A stretch of DNA of 64,000 nucleotides from Nitrospira sp. (GCA_002634385.1 NSJL01000009.1:90224-154223); one strand, 5' to 3'; shown: positions 17,789-27,650, numbered from the stretch's first letter. A program made the numbers and translations. Notes: a model not told the origin generated them from the sequence alone.

Positions 17789-19489
17789 TTACTCCGGAGG
17801 AACGAGCTTGTAGTCGTTGATTTTGCGGTAAATCGTCCTCCGGCTGATACCGAGAAGACGGGCTGCCTTGGCCTTGTTCCAGGCGGTTTTTTCCAATGCC
17901 TGCACAATGGCGCGGGGCTCGTCGAGCCGGCTGTCCGTGTCGTTGGGCTGTTGTGCTCCGGCAGAGTCCCTGAAGTCGGAGGGGAGGTCATCGACAGTAA
18001 TGAAGTCCTTGCGGCACAGGACACAGGCATGTTCCAGTGTATGCTCCAGCTCCCGCACATTGCCCGACCATGCATGGTCGACGAGAATCCTCTGCACCTC
18101 GCTGGAGACCCCTGTGATGGCTTTATTCAATTTATTATTGAATTTTTTGATGAAATAATCGATAAGGAGGGGAATATCCTCCCTCCTTTCCCGCAGGGGC
18201 GGCAGGGTCACTTCCACCACTTTCAGCCGGTAGTACAAATCCTCCCTGAATTCCCCGAGTTTTACCTTTTCGCGTAAATTCCTGTTGGTGGCCGCCACAA
18301 CGCGGACATCCACCTTGATGGGCGTGGAATCGCCCACCCGCTCGAACTCCATTTCCTGAAGCACCCTCAGAAGGCGGAGCTGCATGCGCGGGGTTATATC
18401 GCCGATCTCATCGAGGAAGATGGTCCCCCCGTCCGCCCTCTGAAAGCGCCCGATCTTGTCCTTGACGGCTCCGGTGAAGGCCCCCTTTACATGCCCGAAG
18501 AGCTCGCTCTCGAGGAGGCTCTCGGACAGGGCCGAACAGTTGACCTTTACGAAGGGCTTGCTGCTGCGCACCCCGCGGTAGTGCAGCGCCTCGGCCACCA
18601 GTTCCTTCCCGGTGCCGCTCTCACCGGTGATCAGCACGGTGGTCTGCACGTCGGCCAGGTCCTCGATAAGCGCATAGATCTCCTGCATTCTTTCGCTCTT
18701 GCCGATCAGATTGAAGAACTGCTGGCGCTCCCGCATGTCCCGCTCGAGATCGGCAAGGCGTGTCTCGTCCCGGACAACCATGATGGCCCCGGAAAAGACG
18801 CGCTTGTGGTCCAGGAGGGGATAGGTGGTGATGTTCACCACCTGCAGCGGGCGCTGCCGGTGCTGGCACTCGAGCCGGTGGATCTCGTTGGGCTGTTTGC
18901 TCCTGATGGTGGCTTCCAGGGAGCTCAAACAGCTCCTGTTGCATTCTTCGGGCAGGGAGGGCAGCGACCTTCCCCGGGAGGGGCGCGTGAGGCCGCATAT
19001 CTTCGAGGCCGCCTCGTTTACTTCCACCAGGCTAAGGTCCCTGTCGACGGTGATAAGGGCGTCCTTGACGCTTCTGAAGATGGCTTCGAGGTTGGAGCGG
19101 TAGCGTTCCTTTTCGTCGCTCAGGGCTTTGTGCTGCAGCGCCATCCGGGTAATATGCAGCAGCGTTTCCTGCTTTACCGGCTTCGGCAGGTAATCGAAAG
19201 CGCCGAGGCGGACGGCATCGGTTGCGGTATCGAGGCTCGGGTACCCGGTGATAATGACCACCGGGCAGTTCAGGTTCCTCTCTTTCACTTCCTTAAGAAT
19301 ATCGACTCCTGTCTTGCCTCCCAGAATGATATCGGTGAAGATCAGGTCGAAATCCCCTTCCGCTATCCTGTCGAGGGCTTCCTCGTAGTCCCGGGCGGTG
19401 GAGACGGTATGCCCTTCCTCCTGCAGGAAGCTTTCGAAAGTGAACCTGATGCTCTCTTCATCATCGATGACAAGGATCTTAGCGCTCAT
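17789..19489 (-). CDS. NtrC-family sigma-54-dependent response regulator with a PAS domain
   Basis: 566 residues. Receiver domain (about 3-120) with intact acidic pair, phospho-acceptor (FTDIIL), Thr (ITG) and Lys (PKP). A PAS domain (about 140-250) with several Cys follows, then the AAA+ domain with Walker A GESGTGKE, intact GAFTGA and Walker B FLDEIGD, and a Fis-type HTH (NKAKAARLLGISRRTIYRKI). It activates sigma-54 promoters when phosphorylated. The ATG at 19489 overlaps the kinase gene by 11 nt; a start 30 nt upstream is unlikely. The probable target is the promoter at 17486-17501. Confidence 0.93.
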   Translation of the reverse strand: MSAKILVIDDEESIRFTFESFLQEEGHTVSTARDYEEALDRIAEGDFDLIFTDIILGGKTGVDILKEVKERNLNCPVVIITGYPSLDTATDAVRLGAFDYLPKPVKQETLLHITRMALQHKALSDEKERYRSNLEAIFRSVKDALITVDRDLSLVEVNEAASKICGLTRPSRGRSLPSLPEECNRSCLSSLEATIRSKQPNEIHRLECQHRQRPLQVVNITTYPLLDHKRVFSGAIMVVRDETRLADLERDMRERQQFFNLIGKSERMQEIYALIEDLADVQTTVLITGESGTGKELVAEALHYRGVRSSKPFVKVNCSALSESLLESELFGHVKGAFTGAVKDKIGRFQRADGGTIFLDEIGDITPRMQLRLLRVLQEMEFERVGDSTPIKVDVRVVAATNRNLREKVKLGEFREDLYYRLKVVEVTLPPLRERREDIPLLIDYFIKKFNNKLNKAITGVSSEVQRILVDHAWSGNVRELEHTLEHACVLCRKDFITVDDLPSDFRDSAGAQQPNDTDSRLDEPRAIVQALEKTAWNKAKAARLLGISRRTIYRKINDYKLVPPE

Positions 19490-21326
19490 GGGAACGTCTC
19501 TCCCGTGCGGGAAGCTCAATGGTTACCCGGGTGAACTCGCCCTCCTCGCTCTCGATGAGGAGCTTTCCCCCGTGGTCGGAGATGATGCCGTGGCTGATGC
19601 TCATGCCCAGGCCGGTGCCGCTCGGTTTGGTGGAGAAGAAGGGGTTGATGATCTTGTTCAGCACCTCGTTGGACATTCCGGTCCCCCGGTCGTAAAAGGT
19701 GATCCGGACATGGGGCCGGCTGTCGACGCTGAAAGGCTCTCCGGTGATGCAGAAGAGCTTCCCCTTGTGCTTCCCCTGGTATTTCTGATTGAGCGCATAC
19801 CGCGCATTGCTGATGACGTTCAGGAAGACCTGCTGGACCTGCTGCGGGTTGGCGATGATCTCGGGAAGGTAGGCGGGGGTCTCCACTTTGATGGTAATGC
19901 CGTCCTTCTGCATCTGCGCCCCGGTAAGGGCGAGGGAGTCGGACAGGATCTCATAAATGGGAACCGGCTTCTTCTCTTCCTTCCGGTCGCGGGCAAAGGA
20001 CAGCAGACTCTTTACAATGCCGGCGATCCGGTCTCCCTCTTTGATAATCCGGGTGGCGATATCGTTTTCCTTTGTCCCTTTCTCGCTCTTGTTCGCCAGT
20101 ATCTGCGCGTAATTGATGATGCCGTTGATGGGATTATTGATCTCGTGGGCCACCCCGGCGGCCAGTTTGCCCACCGACGCCAGGTGGTCGGCACGCATGA
20201 CCTCCGCCTGGAGCGTCATCTTTTCGGTGATATCGCTGCTGATGATGATGACACTCTGTACCCTGCCCCCCTCGTCCCGTATGGGAAAAGCCCGCAAATC
20301 CATCAGTTTGCCTCCGGGCGATGAAATCTGGGAGTCCTCTTCCCGTGCGGTGGAAAAGCTCCTGACCGCGGGGCACCCTTCGCAGGGGGAGTACCTGCCA
20401 TGGAGAAACCGGTAGCAGTGACTGCCGATGGGAGAGGGGTTGCCCGCGTCCTTCCCCGAGAGTGCCCCGCTGTTCGCCCACATGACTTTCAGGTCGGGGG
20501 ACAGCAGGATGATGGTATCGGGAATGGCGTCAAGGAGGATATTGAACTCCTGGGAAAGTTTCCTGAATTTTTCCTCGCTCTCGCGCAGGGCATTTTCCGC
20601 CCGGTGGCGTTCGGTTACGTTTACCAGGCTCAGAACGAGTCCGCTCACGGTATTGTCCGATTCCTTGACAGGCTGCAGGCTCCAGTCCCAGTAGGTCACC
20701 CCCCTTTCGGGGTGGTGTGGGTATTCAAAGGGCTTGCCGTAGGTGAAATACGGCTCGCCCGTCTCGAGCACCCTCCGGAAAATGGCTTCGTTCTCTTCAC
20801 TCGGATAGAGATCGAAGTGATTCCTGCCGGTGAAGAAGCCGGGGTCGTGTTCGTCGGCCTTGGCGTATGCGCGATTGACGCGGATGAAATTGAAGTGGGT
20901 ATCCATATAGGCTACCATGACATGGATGTTGGAAAAAACCTTTTCCAGCAGCTCATTGGTGGCCCGGAGACCCTTTTCCGCCTGTACGCGCTCCCGGATG
21001 ACCTGTCCGAGATGCTTATTGGCAGTTTTCAGCTCGCTGGTGCGGTTTTCCACCAGCTCCTCAAGGTGGTCCCGGTGCTTCAACAGTTCCTGCATCAGCA
21101 GCTCCAGTTCCTTCTTCCGGGCCTGGAGCTGCCCGTTGGCGCTCTGCAGCTCATCGGTCCGGCGCTGCGCCGCTTCCTTTGCCGCCTTGAGCGCCTTTTC
21201 CGCATACAGACGCTCCTCGCGAAGACGGACGTTCTCGAGGGTAAGGGCGGAAATCTCCTTCCGTAACTGATCGTTCGTCCTGAGGAGGTCGGCAGTATCC
21301 CGCATGTTCGCTCTTTGCAAGCTCAT
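19479..21326 (-). CDS. Cytoplasmic PAS-PAS sensor histidine kinase
   Basis: 615 residues without membrane helices. A long coiled coil (about 10-115) precedes PAS 1 (about 120-240) and PAS 2 (about 260-375), which carries the Cys cluster SHCYRFLHGRYSPCEGCPAV, seen in some redox or metal-sensing PAS domains. HisKA follows with GVAHEINNPINGI, then a HATPase with N box (FLNVISNARYA), DRGTGM and GTGLGMSISHGI. It overlaps the partner regulator by 11 nt, so they form one operon. The start is uncertain between a GTG at 21332, an ATG at 21326 and an ATG at 21305. Confidence 0.92.
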   Translation of the reverse strand: MSLQRANMRDTADLLRTNDQLRKEISALTLENVRLREERLYAEKALKAAKEAAQRRTDELQSANGQLQARKKELELLMQELLKHRDHLEELVENRTSELKTANKHLGQVIRERVQAEKGLRATNELLEKVFSNIHVMVAYMDTHFNFIRVNRAYAKADEHDPGFFTGRNHFDLYPSEENEAIFRRVLETGEPYFTYGKPFEYPHHPERGVTYWDWSLQPVKESDNTVSGLVLSLVNVTERHRAENALRESEEKFRKLSQEFNILLDAIPDTIILLSPDLKVMWANSGALSGKDAGNPSPIGSHCYRFLHGRYSPCEGCPAVRSFSTAREEDSQISSPGGKLMDLRAFPIRDEGGRVQSVIIISSDITEKMTLQAEVMRADHLASVGKLAAGVAHEINNPINGIINYAQILANKSEKGTKENDIATRIIKEGDRIAGIVKSLLSFARDRKEEKKPVPIYEILSDSLALTGAQMQKDGITIKVETPAYLPEIIANPQQVQQVFLNVISNARYALNQKYQGKHKGKLFCITGEPFSVDSRPHVRITFYDRGTGMSNEVLNKIINPFFSTKPSGTGLGMSISHGIISDHGGKLLIESEEGEFTRVTIELPARERRSHER

Positions 21327-21680
21327 ACCCACCCGTTGGGAAGGGAGAAGCGCCGTCCGGTTGCGCAGGAAAAATCAAATGAACAGGGAGTATTCTTCAT
21401 GGTGGAACAAGCATTTCCTTAAAGATCCGGGATTTTAGAAGTTTCAAACAAAAACAATGGCTTCATTTATGGTATCTCTCTTCGGGAAGAGAGGTTATTA
21501 CCAATTATACCATATTTTTTTTCGCCTCCATGTTTATGGTATTGCCGGGAAAGGGAAATGTATCAAAAAGGTACTTTACGGGAAAACAAGGGGATTGCTT
21601 CAGAATACGACCTTTCGCAATGACAAAAGCAGGGAACTCGACGGGATACTCCCGGCGCCGGAGACCCGGCGCTGTTTCTC
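21327..21680. other. Intergenic region with minus-strand promoter and 5' hairpin
   Basis: No gene is seen. The minus strand has an extended -10 box TGGTATAAT at 21512-21504 for the kinase-regulator operon. Just downstream, near the expected RNA 5' end, CTCTCTT (21476-21482) and AAGAGAG (21487-21493) form a perfect 7-bp hairpin that could be an operator or a 5' stabilising stem. Confidence 0.5.
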
Positions 21681-22793
21681 TTACGGGGAAAGGCAGGAAG
21701 CGTGACCGGTGATCTCGTCCATCAGTTCCCGCACGGAGAGCACCCTGTCCACCCTGCTGGCATTCGTCCCCACGGTATAGAGGGGCTCCTCTTTGTCGGG
21801 ATTGTATCCGGCAGAGCTGAGAAGGCCGTTGCAGATGCAGAAATGGTGCTCGTTGCTCTCCTTTGCAGGGCAGATGGTGAAAGCGCCCTCTTTGTCTTTC
21901 AGCAGCACATACCCTTTGTCGCACTTGGGAGGCCTCAGTCTTTTCAGAGAGGAGACGTACATGGGAGAGTGCTTGATCACCCTGAACGGAAGCCCGCAGG
22001 GGGACCCGGGGTCATGGGCGACCACAATATCCTCTTCACGCGCGGCAATGACGGCCTGCTTGTACTCCGGGGAGGCGCTGCTCTCCTCGGTGGCAAGGAA
22101 TCTCGTGCCCATCTGGACGCCATCCGCTCCCATTTTCATGAATTTTACAATGTCCTCATACGTATAAATGCCCCCCGCTACGATGACGGGGAAGTTGCCG
22201 TACTTTATTGCCATATCCTTTACCGGGGGAAGAAGGTTCTCCAGACTGTTGGCTTCGAGATCCAGTTGTTCCATCTTGAAACCGAGGTGACCTCCCGCGA
22301 GGGGACCCTCCAGCACAATGGCGTCGGGGCGGTACCCCAGTTTCTCCCATTTCTTGCAGATGATTTCGAGAGCCCGGGTAGAGGAAACAATGGGGATCAG
22401 CGCAGTGTCCTTTGGCGGCTGTATGACGGGCAGTGTCAGCGGCAGACCCGCACCTGAGATAATGGCATCGGCACCGGCGTCAAGCGCACCCCTGACCGAG
22501 TCGTTGTAATCCCTGACGAGGGCACCCATGATATTGATTCCGGCAAGCCCCCCTCCGGCCTTGGACCGGGAGACCTCCTCATATGCGGCCTCGTACGTGT
22601 TTGCTCTCTTTCCCGTCCTCTTCGAAACGAGTCGATCAAGGCAGGCGCTGGATACGATACCGAGCCCTCCCTCCCTCGCCACGGCACTTGCAAGGGGAGA
22701 GAGCGAAACACCGACGCCCATCCCCCCCTGGATGACGGGCACCGGTATTTTCTTGCCTTTTATCACAAGGGGCGGTAAAGATGTTTCTGGCAC
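21681..22793 (-). CDS. Nitronate monooxygenase-family FMN enzyme
   Basis: 370 residues of the NMO / 2-nitropropane dioxygenase / FabK TIM-barrel family. The N-terminal IPVPVIQGGMGVGVS and GGLGIVSSA motifs bind FMN, and PVIVAGGIYTYEDI plus MGADGVQMGTRFLATEES form the phosphate-binding end. The middle QPPKDTALIPIVSS and EGPLAGGHLGF include the His expected for nitronate oxidation. The C-terminal 70 residues carry several Cys (KCDKGY, FTICPAKE, HFCICNGLL), longer than the basic family. Start is GTG; AAGGAG lies 12 nt upstream. Substrate is not decidable. Confidence 0.85.
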   Translation of the reverse strand: MPETSLPPLVIKGKKIPVPVIQGGMGVGVSLSPLASAVAREGGLGIVSSACLDRLVSKRTGKRANTYEAAYEEVSRSKAGGGLAGINIMGALVRDYNDSVRGALDAGADAIISGAGLPLTLPVIQPPKDTALIPIVSSTRALEIICKKWEKLGYRPDAIVLEGPLAGGHLGFKMEQLDLEANSLENLLPPVKDMAIKYGNFPVIVAGGIYTYEDIVKFMKMGADGVQMGTRFLATEESSASPEYKQAVIAAREEDIVVAHDPGSPCGLPFRVIKHSPMYVSSLKRLRPPKCDKGYVLLKDKEGAFTICPAKESNEHHFCICNGLLSSAGYNPDKEEPLYTVGTNASRVDRVLSVRELMDEITGHASCLSP

Positions 22794-23044
22794 GGATGAA
22801 TAATACTCCTTAGTCTAGAGTCTGGACGCAAACCAGAGAGGAGGAGAAACTGTTCTCCCGTGCGTCTGCGCAATTTTACCAAAGGTAATTCCTAACTGGA
22901 CTTATAATCGCTTATTATGGCCAATTTTATCAAGAGAAATGTTTTCCTTTCTGCCGGGGAGCGGTAAGGATTTAGAAGGGATCTTTCTGATATACCAGGT
23001 TCTCTTCCTGGGGAAAATGAGGGCGGGAAAGGCCTGACGCAGGA

Positions 23045-24241
23045 CTACGACTGCGATGCGGGCTTCCTGTCCTCTATCTCCTGATAGACACACCCCATCT
23101 GTCCGCAGTACATACCGATGTATTCCGATTCGGGCCGGTAGAGCTCCGGCTTTTTCTGGGCGTCGGCAAATTTTTCCTCTATGATGTGGGCGCACCATCC
23201 CGCTATGCGTGACAGGGCAAAGAGGGGTGTCATGAGATCGGCCGGAATGCCCATCATGCAGTAGACCGAGGCGCTGTAGAAATCGACGTTCGGCTTGAGC
23301 GTCATCATGCCCCTCCGCTCAAACTCCGCAACGGCTGCCTGCTCCACCCGAACGGACAGCTCGTACCACTTCGGCTGCCCGAACTTTTCACCGAGGCGGC
23401 GGGACATTTCTCTCAGAATCTTCGCGCGGGGGTCGGTCGTCTTGTAGACCGCATGGCCCATTCCCATGATCTTTTTCCCCTGCTCAAGCTGCCTCCTCAC
23501 CCATGCCGGGATATCCTTTTCGGATTCTATTTCCATGAGCATCCTCATGACGCGGGCGTTTGCGCCACCGTGCAGCGGCCCCGAAAGGGCGCCGATACCG
23601 GCTGCTACTCCCGAATACATATGAGCCTGCGTCGAAACCACTTCACGGCAGGCGAAGGTTGACGCATTAAAGGTATGGTCTGCATGGAGAATCAGGCAGA
23701 CGTCAAGGTCACGGGCTGTCCCGGGGTCGGGCTTTTCCCCATGGAGTTGCCAGAGGAAATTCCCTGCGTGGGTCAGACCGCTATCCGGAGGAAGCGGTTC
23801 CAATCCGTTTCGTATTCTGTGCCAGGCCGCCACCAGGGCCGGGAGGCGGGAGATAAGCCTGATCGCTTTCCGGACGTTTGCCTCTCTCGTCTCCTCCGCC
23901 ACCTCCGGGTCGGCAGCGGCAAGGAGCGGGACGGAAGCCTGGAGCACGTCCATGGGCGAGGCCTGTTTCGGTATTTTTTCGAGGCACCCGTGGATGAAAT
24001 CCGGCAGCTTTCTCTCCTCCGCGATATGCCGGGTAAATTCTTCCAGCTTCTTCTTGTCCGGCAGGGCTCCGTAGAGGAGCAGGAAGGCGGTTTCGAGAAA
24101 GGAGGACTTCTCGGCCAACTCCTCTATCCGGTATCCGCGATAAATGAGGATCCCTTGCTCGCCGTCGATAAAGCTGATCTTGGTATCCGCGACGGCGATA
24201 CCCCGCAGGCCGGTGTTCTTTATATGCACTGCCTCGCTCAT
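23045..24241 (-). CDS. gltA: Citrate synthase
   Basis: 398 residues. It condenses oxaloacetate and acetyl-CoA to citrate. Catalytic segments are present: HADHTFNASTF (first His), PLHGGANARV, GMGHAVYKTTDPRA (second His) and NVDFYSASVYCMMG (Asp). The ATG overlaps the aconitase stop in ATGA, so acn-gltA is one operon with aconitase first. Length matches the shorter type II-like or methylcitrate synthase-like enzymes; pairing with aconitase favours citrate synthase. Confidence 0.95.
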   Translation of the reverse strand: MSEAVHIKNTGLRGIAVADTKISFIDGEQGILIYRGYRIEELAEKSSFLETAFLLLYGALPDKKKLEEFTRHIAEERKLPDFIHGCLEKIPKQASPMDVLQASVPLLAAADPEVAEETREANVRKAIRLISRLPALVAAWHRIRNGLEPLPPDSGLTHAGNFLWQLHGEKPDPGTARDLDVCLILHADHTFNASTFACREVVSTQAHMYSGVAAGIGALSGPLHGGANARVMRMLMEIESEKDIPAWVRRQLEQGKKIMGMGHAVYKTTDPRAKILREMSRRLGEKFGQPKWYELSVRVEQAAVAEFERRGMMTLKPNVDFYSASVYCMMGIPADLMTPLFALSRIAGWCAHIIEEKFADAQKKPELYRPESEYIGMYCGQMGCVYQEIEDRKPASQS

Positions 24242-26181
24242 CTCACGCTCAGAAGTTCCTCCCGCACGAAATTCAGGGTCCCCCCTGCCAGGAGATGCCT
24301 CCGCTGGCGGTCCGAGACATCAAGGTGCGTAATGACCGTATATCCGTCCACCTCCACCGGTATCTCCCTGTCCCCCCTCTCGATGATTCTCCTTACCGAG
24401 GGGAAGACCACCCGTGATCCCCGGTTGAAGCGGTCGTAATCCGAGGGGTCCTCGAAGACGAGGGGGAGAATCCCCCAGTTGCATAAATTGGACATATGGA
24501 TCCGGGCGAAGCTCTTCACGATCTTCGCGCAGACCCCGAGGTAGCGCGGGGCAAGGGCGGCGTGTTCCCGGCTGGAGCCCTGGCCGTAGTTCTCTCCTCC
24601 AATCACCACCACGGTGCCCTTTTCCTTGCATATTCTGGAGAATTCCGGGTCGACCGGGGAGAAGACGAATTCGCTGATCGCCCCGATATTCGAGCGCAGC
24701 GGAAGAACCCTGTTGCCCGCCGGCATGATGGTGTCGGTCGAGATGTTGTCCCCGACCTTGAGCACCACTTCGGCCTCGATGGTTTCCGGGAGGGGCGCGA
24801 CCTTCGGGAGCGGCTTTATATTCGGTCCCCTGATCACCTCGATAGCGCGCAGCTCGTCGGAAGGGGCTATGATGGATGCTTCGTCAACGATATATCTCTT
24901 CGGGTCTTTGATGCGGGGATAGGGGATTTCGCCGGCAAGGTCCCGCGGATCCGTGATGACGCCTCTCAGGGCTGCTGCTGCAGCGGTTTCCGGGGAGCAG
25001 AGGTACACCTTGTCGTCTTTCGTTCCCGAACGCCCCGGGAAGTTGCGGGGGAACGTGCGGAGGCTCACCTGGCCTGTTCCCGGAGCCTGCCCCATCCCTA
25101 TGCAGCCGAGGCAGCCGGATTCGTGGATGCGCGCCCCGGCCAGGAGAAGGGACATCACTCCGCTGTGGGAGGCCACGTTTTCGAGGACCTGACGGCTCCC
25201 GGGGTTGATATGAAACGTTGTCGCCGGATGACTGTGGCGTCCCTCCATGATTTTTGCCACTACCATGAGGTCCCTGAAGGACGAATTCACGCTGCTGCCC
25301 ACAATGACCTGATCCACTTTCGTTTCCGCCACTTCCCTCACCCTGACCACATTCCCGGGCGATGAGGGGCAGGCGATGAGGGGCTCGAGGGCGGACAGGT
25401 CGATTGCGTCATATTCGTCGTACTCCGCCCCCGCGTCAGCGGATGCTTCCGTCCATGCTCCGCCTCTCCCCTGGGCCTCCAGGTAGGCCTTCGTATTCCT
25501 GTCGGAGGGGAAGATCGAGCTCGTGGCACCCAGTTCGGCTCCCATGTTCCCGATTGTTTCGCGGTCCGTGGCGGAGAGATTCTTGACCCCGGGGCCGTAA
25601 TATTCGATCACCTTTCCGATGCAGCCTTTGACGCCATGACGGCGGAGCATCTCCAGGATCACGTCCTTGGCGCTTACCCAGTCGGGGAGCTTGCCTGTCA
25701 GTTTCACTCCCAGGACCTTCGGACAGGCGAGATAGTAGGGATGCCCCGCCATGGCCAGGGCTACATCGAGCCCCCCCGCACCAATCCCGAGCATGGATAT
25801 GCCTGCCGCACCGGGGGTGTGGCTGTCGGCCCCCAGCAGTATCTTGCCGGGAACGCCGAAACGCTCCATATGGACCTGGTGGGAAACGCCGTTCCCCGGG
25901 AGACTGTAATGAATTCCGTAGCGGGCGCAGGCGGTCTGGAGGAAGCGGTGGTCGTCGGCGTTTTTGCTGTCCGTCTGGAGGATATTATGGTCCACATACT
26001 GGACGGCGGGATCGACTCTGACCCTTTCGATGCCCAGTGCCTCGAACTCCAGCATCGCCAGGGTCCCTGTGGCGTCCTGCAGAAGGGTGTGGTCGATCCG
26101 GATGGCTATCTCCGTGCCGGGGATAAGCTCTCCGTCCACAAGGTGGGCTTCCAGGATTTTCTGAGTTACGTTTCTTGTCAT
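24238..26181 (-). CDS. acn: Aconitate hydratase (short AcnA-like form)
   Basis: 647 residues, much shorter than E. coli AcnA (about 890). It interconverts citrate and isocitrate with a 4Fe-4S cluster. Visible motifs are DSHTPGAAGISMLGIGAGGLDVA, the GCLGCIGMGQAPGTGQ cluster-ligand segment, and the C-terminal swivel domain with GDNISTDTIMPAG and GENYGQGSSREHAAL. No Shine-Dalgarno is present; TGATATGCT ends 7 nt from the ATG, so the acn-gltA message is probably leaderless. Confidence 0.94.
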   Translation of the reverse strand: MTRNVTQKILEAHLVDGELIPGTEIAIRIDHTLLQDATGTLAMLEFEALGIERVRVDPAVQYVDHNILQTDSKNADDHRFLQTACARYGIHYSLPGNGVSHQVHMERFGVPGKILLGADSHTPGAAGISMLGIGAGGLDVALAMAGHPYYLACPKVLGVKLTGKLPDWVSAKDVILEMLRRHGVKGCIGKVIEYYGPGVKNLSATDRETIGNMGAELGATSSIFPSDRNTKAYLEAQGRGGAWTEASADAGAEYDEYDAIDLSALEPLIACPSSPGNVVRVREVAETKVDQVIVGSSVNSSFRDLMVVAKIMEGRHSHPATTFHINPGSRQVLENVASHSGVMSLLLAGARIHESGCLGCIGMGQAPGTGQVSLRTFPRNFPGRSGTKDDKVYLCSPETAAAAALRGVITDPRDLAGEIPYPRIKDPKRYIVDEASIIAPSDELRAIEVIRGPNIKPLPKVAPLPETIEAEVVLKVGDNISTDTIMPAGNRVLPLRSNIGAISEFVFSPVDPEFSRICKEKGTVVVIGGENYGQGSSREHAALAPRYLGVCAKIVKSFARIHMSNLCNWGILPLVFEDPSDYDRFNRGSRVVFPSVRRIIERGDREIPVEVDGYTVITHLDVSDRQRRHLLAGGTLNFVREELLSVR

Positions 26182-26188
26182 TTGTTAA

Positions 26189-26197
26189 AGCATATCA
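26189..26197 (-). promoter_or_regulatory. Extended -10 promoter giving a leaderless acn-gltA mRNA
   Basis: The minus strand reads TGATATGCT, followed by 7 nt and the aconitase ATG at 26181. Transcription would start at or within 1-2 nt of the start codon. Confidence 0.5.
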
Positions 26198-26341
26198 CAG
26201 AACAGCCGGAGGTTCTACAGGCGGAATCCGCTTATAACAATAGAACTGACTCAGCGGGAAGCCCCGCCGCCCGTCCCGGGCGGAAGGGGAAGGGAGCAGA
26301 ACACCATACAACCGGGTACCTTCTCCCCCTCCCTGCTGTTT

Positions 26342-26347
26342 TATAAT
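26342..26347 (+). promoter_or_regulatory. -10 box abutting the dinB start
   Basis: A perfect TATAAT ends 5 nt before the dinB ATG at 26353. The intervening AGGGA is too close to serve as a normal ribosome site, so a leaderless or near-leaderless message is likely. Confidence 0.45.
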
Positions 26348-26352
26348 AGGGA

Positions 26353-27384
26353 ATGAGACGTGTTCTTCACCTGGATATGGATGCTTTTTATGCCGCCGTC
26401 GAGCAAAAGAGACGCCCTGAGCTCAAGGATAAACCCGTTGTCATCGGCGGCTCGGGAGACCCCACGAAAAGGGGAGTGGTCTCGACCGCGAATTATGAAG
26501 CGCGGAAATACGGCATCCACTCCGCCATGCCCCTTAAGACCGCCTATACACTCTGCCCCCATGCCGTCTTCCTCCCGGTGGACATGGAGGAATACGGCCG
26601 CCTCTCCCGGCTTTTCAAGGCAGTTCTCCAGCGGTTCAGCCCTGTCATGGAAGATGTGGGGATCGACGAGGCGTTTCTGGACCTGTCCGATAGTAACAGG
26701 TCCCCGGAGCAGATTGGGCAGGAGATAAAGAAGGAGATAATGGCAGCAACAGGACTCACCTGCTCCATCGGCATTGCCCCCAATAAGCTCCTCGCGAAGA
26801 TCGCCTCCGACATGCAGAAACCCGACGGGCTGACCATTATCACGGAAAGAGACCTGGAGGAGCGCATATGGCCGCTGCCCGTGAGGAAATTATGGGGCGT
26901 GGGGCCCAAAACCGGGGAGCACCTGAAGGAGATGTCGGTCCACACCATCGGCGAGCTTGCCGCCGTGCCTTTGGAGACGCTCGTCAGGCACTTCGGCATG
27001 TCCTACGGCCATTACCTCTCCAAAGCATCACGGGGCATTGATGACACTCCCCTGGTGACCCACTGGGAACCCAAATCCATCAGCCGGGAAACGACCTTTC
27101 AGACCGACACGGACCACTGGCAGACCATCGCGAAGAACCTGGCGGATCTCACCCGTGAGACCGTAGAGGAGGTGAGGGAGAGGGGGTACCGGTGCAGAAA
27201 CATCACCGTGAAGATCCGGTTTGATGACTTCAAGACACACACCCGGGCCACCACCCTGGAGGAACCCGTGGATACCCTGGAGGCCATACGGAAGGCCGCC
27301 TTTCACTGCCTCGGCAATTTTGACTTGAAAAAGAAGAAGGTGCGGCTCGTCGGGGTGAGGCTGGGAACCTTAACGAAAAAGTAA
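26353..27384 (+). CDS. dinB: DNA polymerase IV (Y family)
   Basis: 343 residues. This translesion polymerase has HLDMDAFYAAVE (first metal Asp), GIDEAFLDLS (Asp/Glu pair), the CSIGIAPNKLLAKIASDMQKPDG little-finger approach and the HhH segment LWGVGPKTGEHLKEM. The C-terminus ends VRLVGVRLGTLTKK and lacks the QxxLF-like beta-clamp peptide found at the end of many DinB proteins. It is divergent from the acn operon. No LexA box was recognised. Confidence 0.94.
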   Translation: MRRVLHLDMDAFYAAVEQKRRPELKDKPVVIGGSGDPTKRGVVSTANYEARKYGIHSAMPLKTAYTLCPHAVFLPVDMEEYGRLSRLFKAVLQRFSPVMEDVGIDEAFLDLSDSNRSPEQIGQEIKKEIMAATGLTCSIGIAPNKLLAKIASDMQKPDGLTIITERDLEERIWPLPVRKLWGVGPKTGEHLKEMSVHTIGELAAVPLETLVRHFGMSYGHYLSKASRGIDDTPLVTHWEPKSISRETTFQTDTDHWQTIAKNLADLTRETVEEVRERGYRCRNITVKIRFDDFKTHTRATTLEEPVDTLEAIRKAAFHCLGNFDLKKKKVRLVGVRLGTLTKK

Positions 27385-27650
27385 GCTGCTCCGTACCCCG
27401 CGTTCTGATGCTCGGCTTTTGCGGCAGAGGGGCTCCCGCTTTCCCCGTCACCCTTGCTGTGTCTTTTTCATGTCATTGGCTCTGTTTTATTCTCTTCTTG
27501 TACTCTCAGCAAATTGGCACTACTATTTCTTTAGGGTGTGCATGCAGACTGTGCTCGTTCCAGGGCACCCATTTTGGTATAGGGGTATTCAGAGCTACCT
27601 TCTTATTTTCACCTCTGCACTCTGCAATGCCCGAAGAAGAGCAGGTCGTG

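Noticed and set aside
20400..21266. Plus-strand open frame opposite the PAS kinase
   Set aside because: Antisense of a complete histidine kinase; no homology seen.
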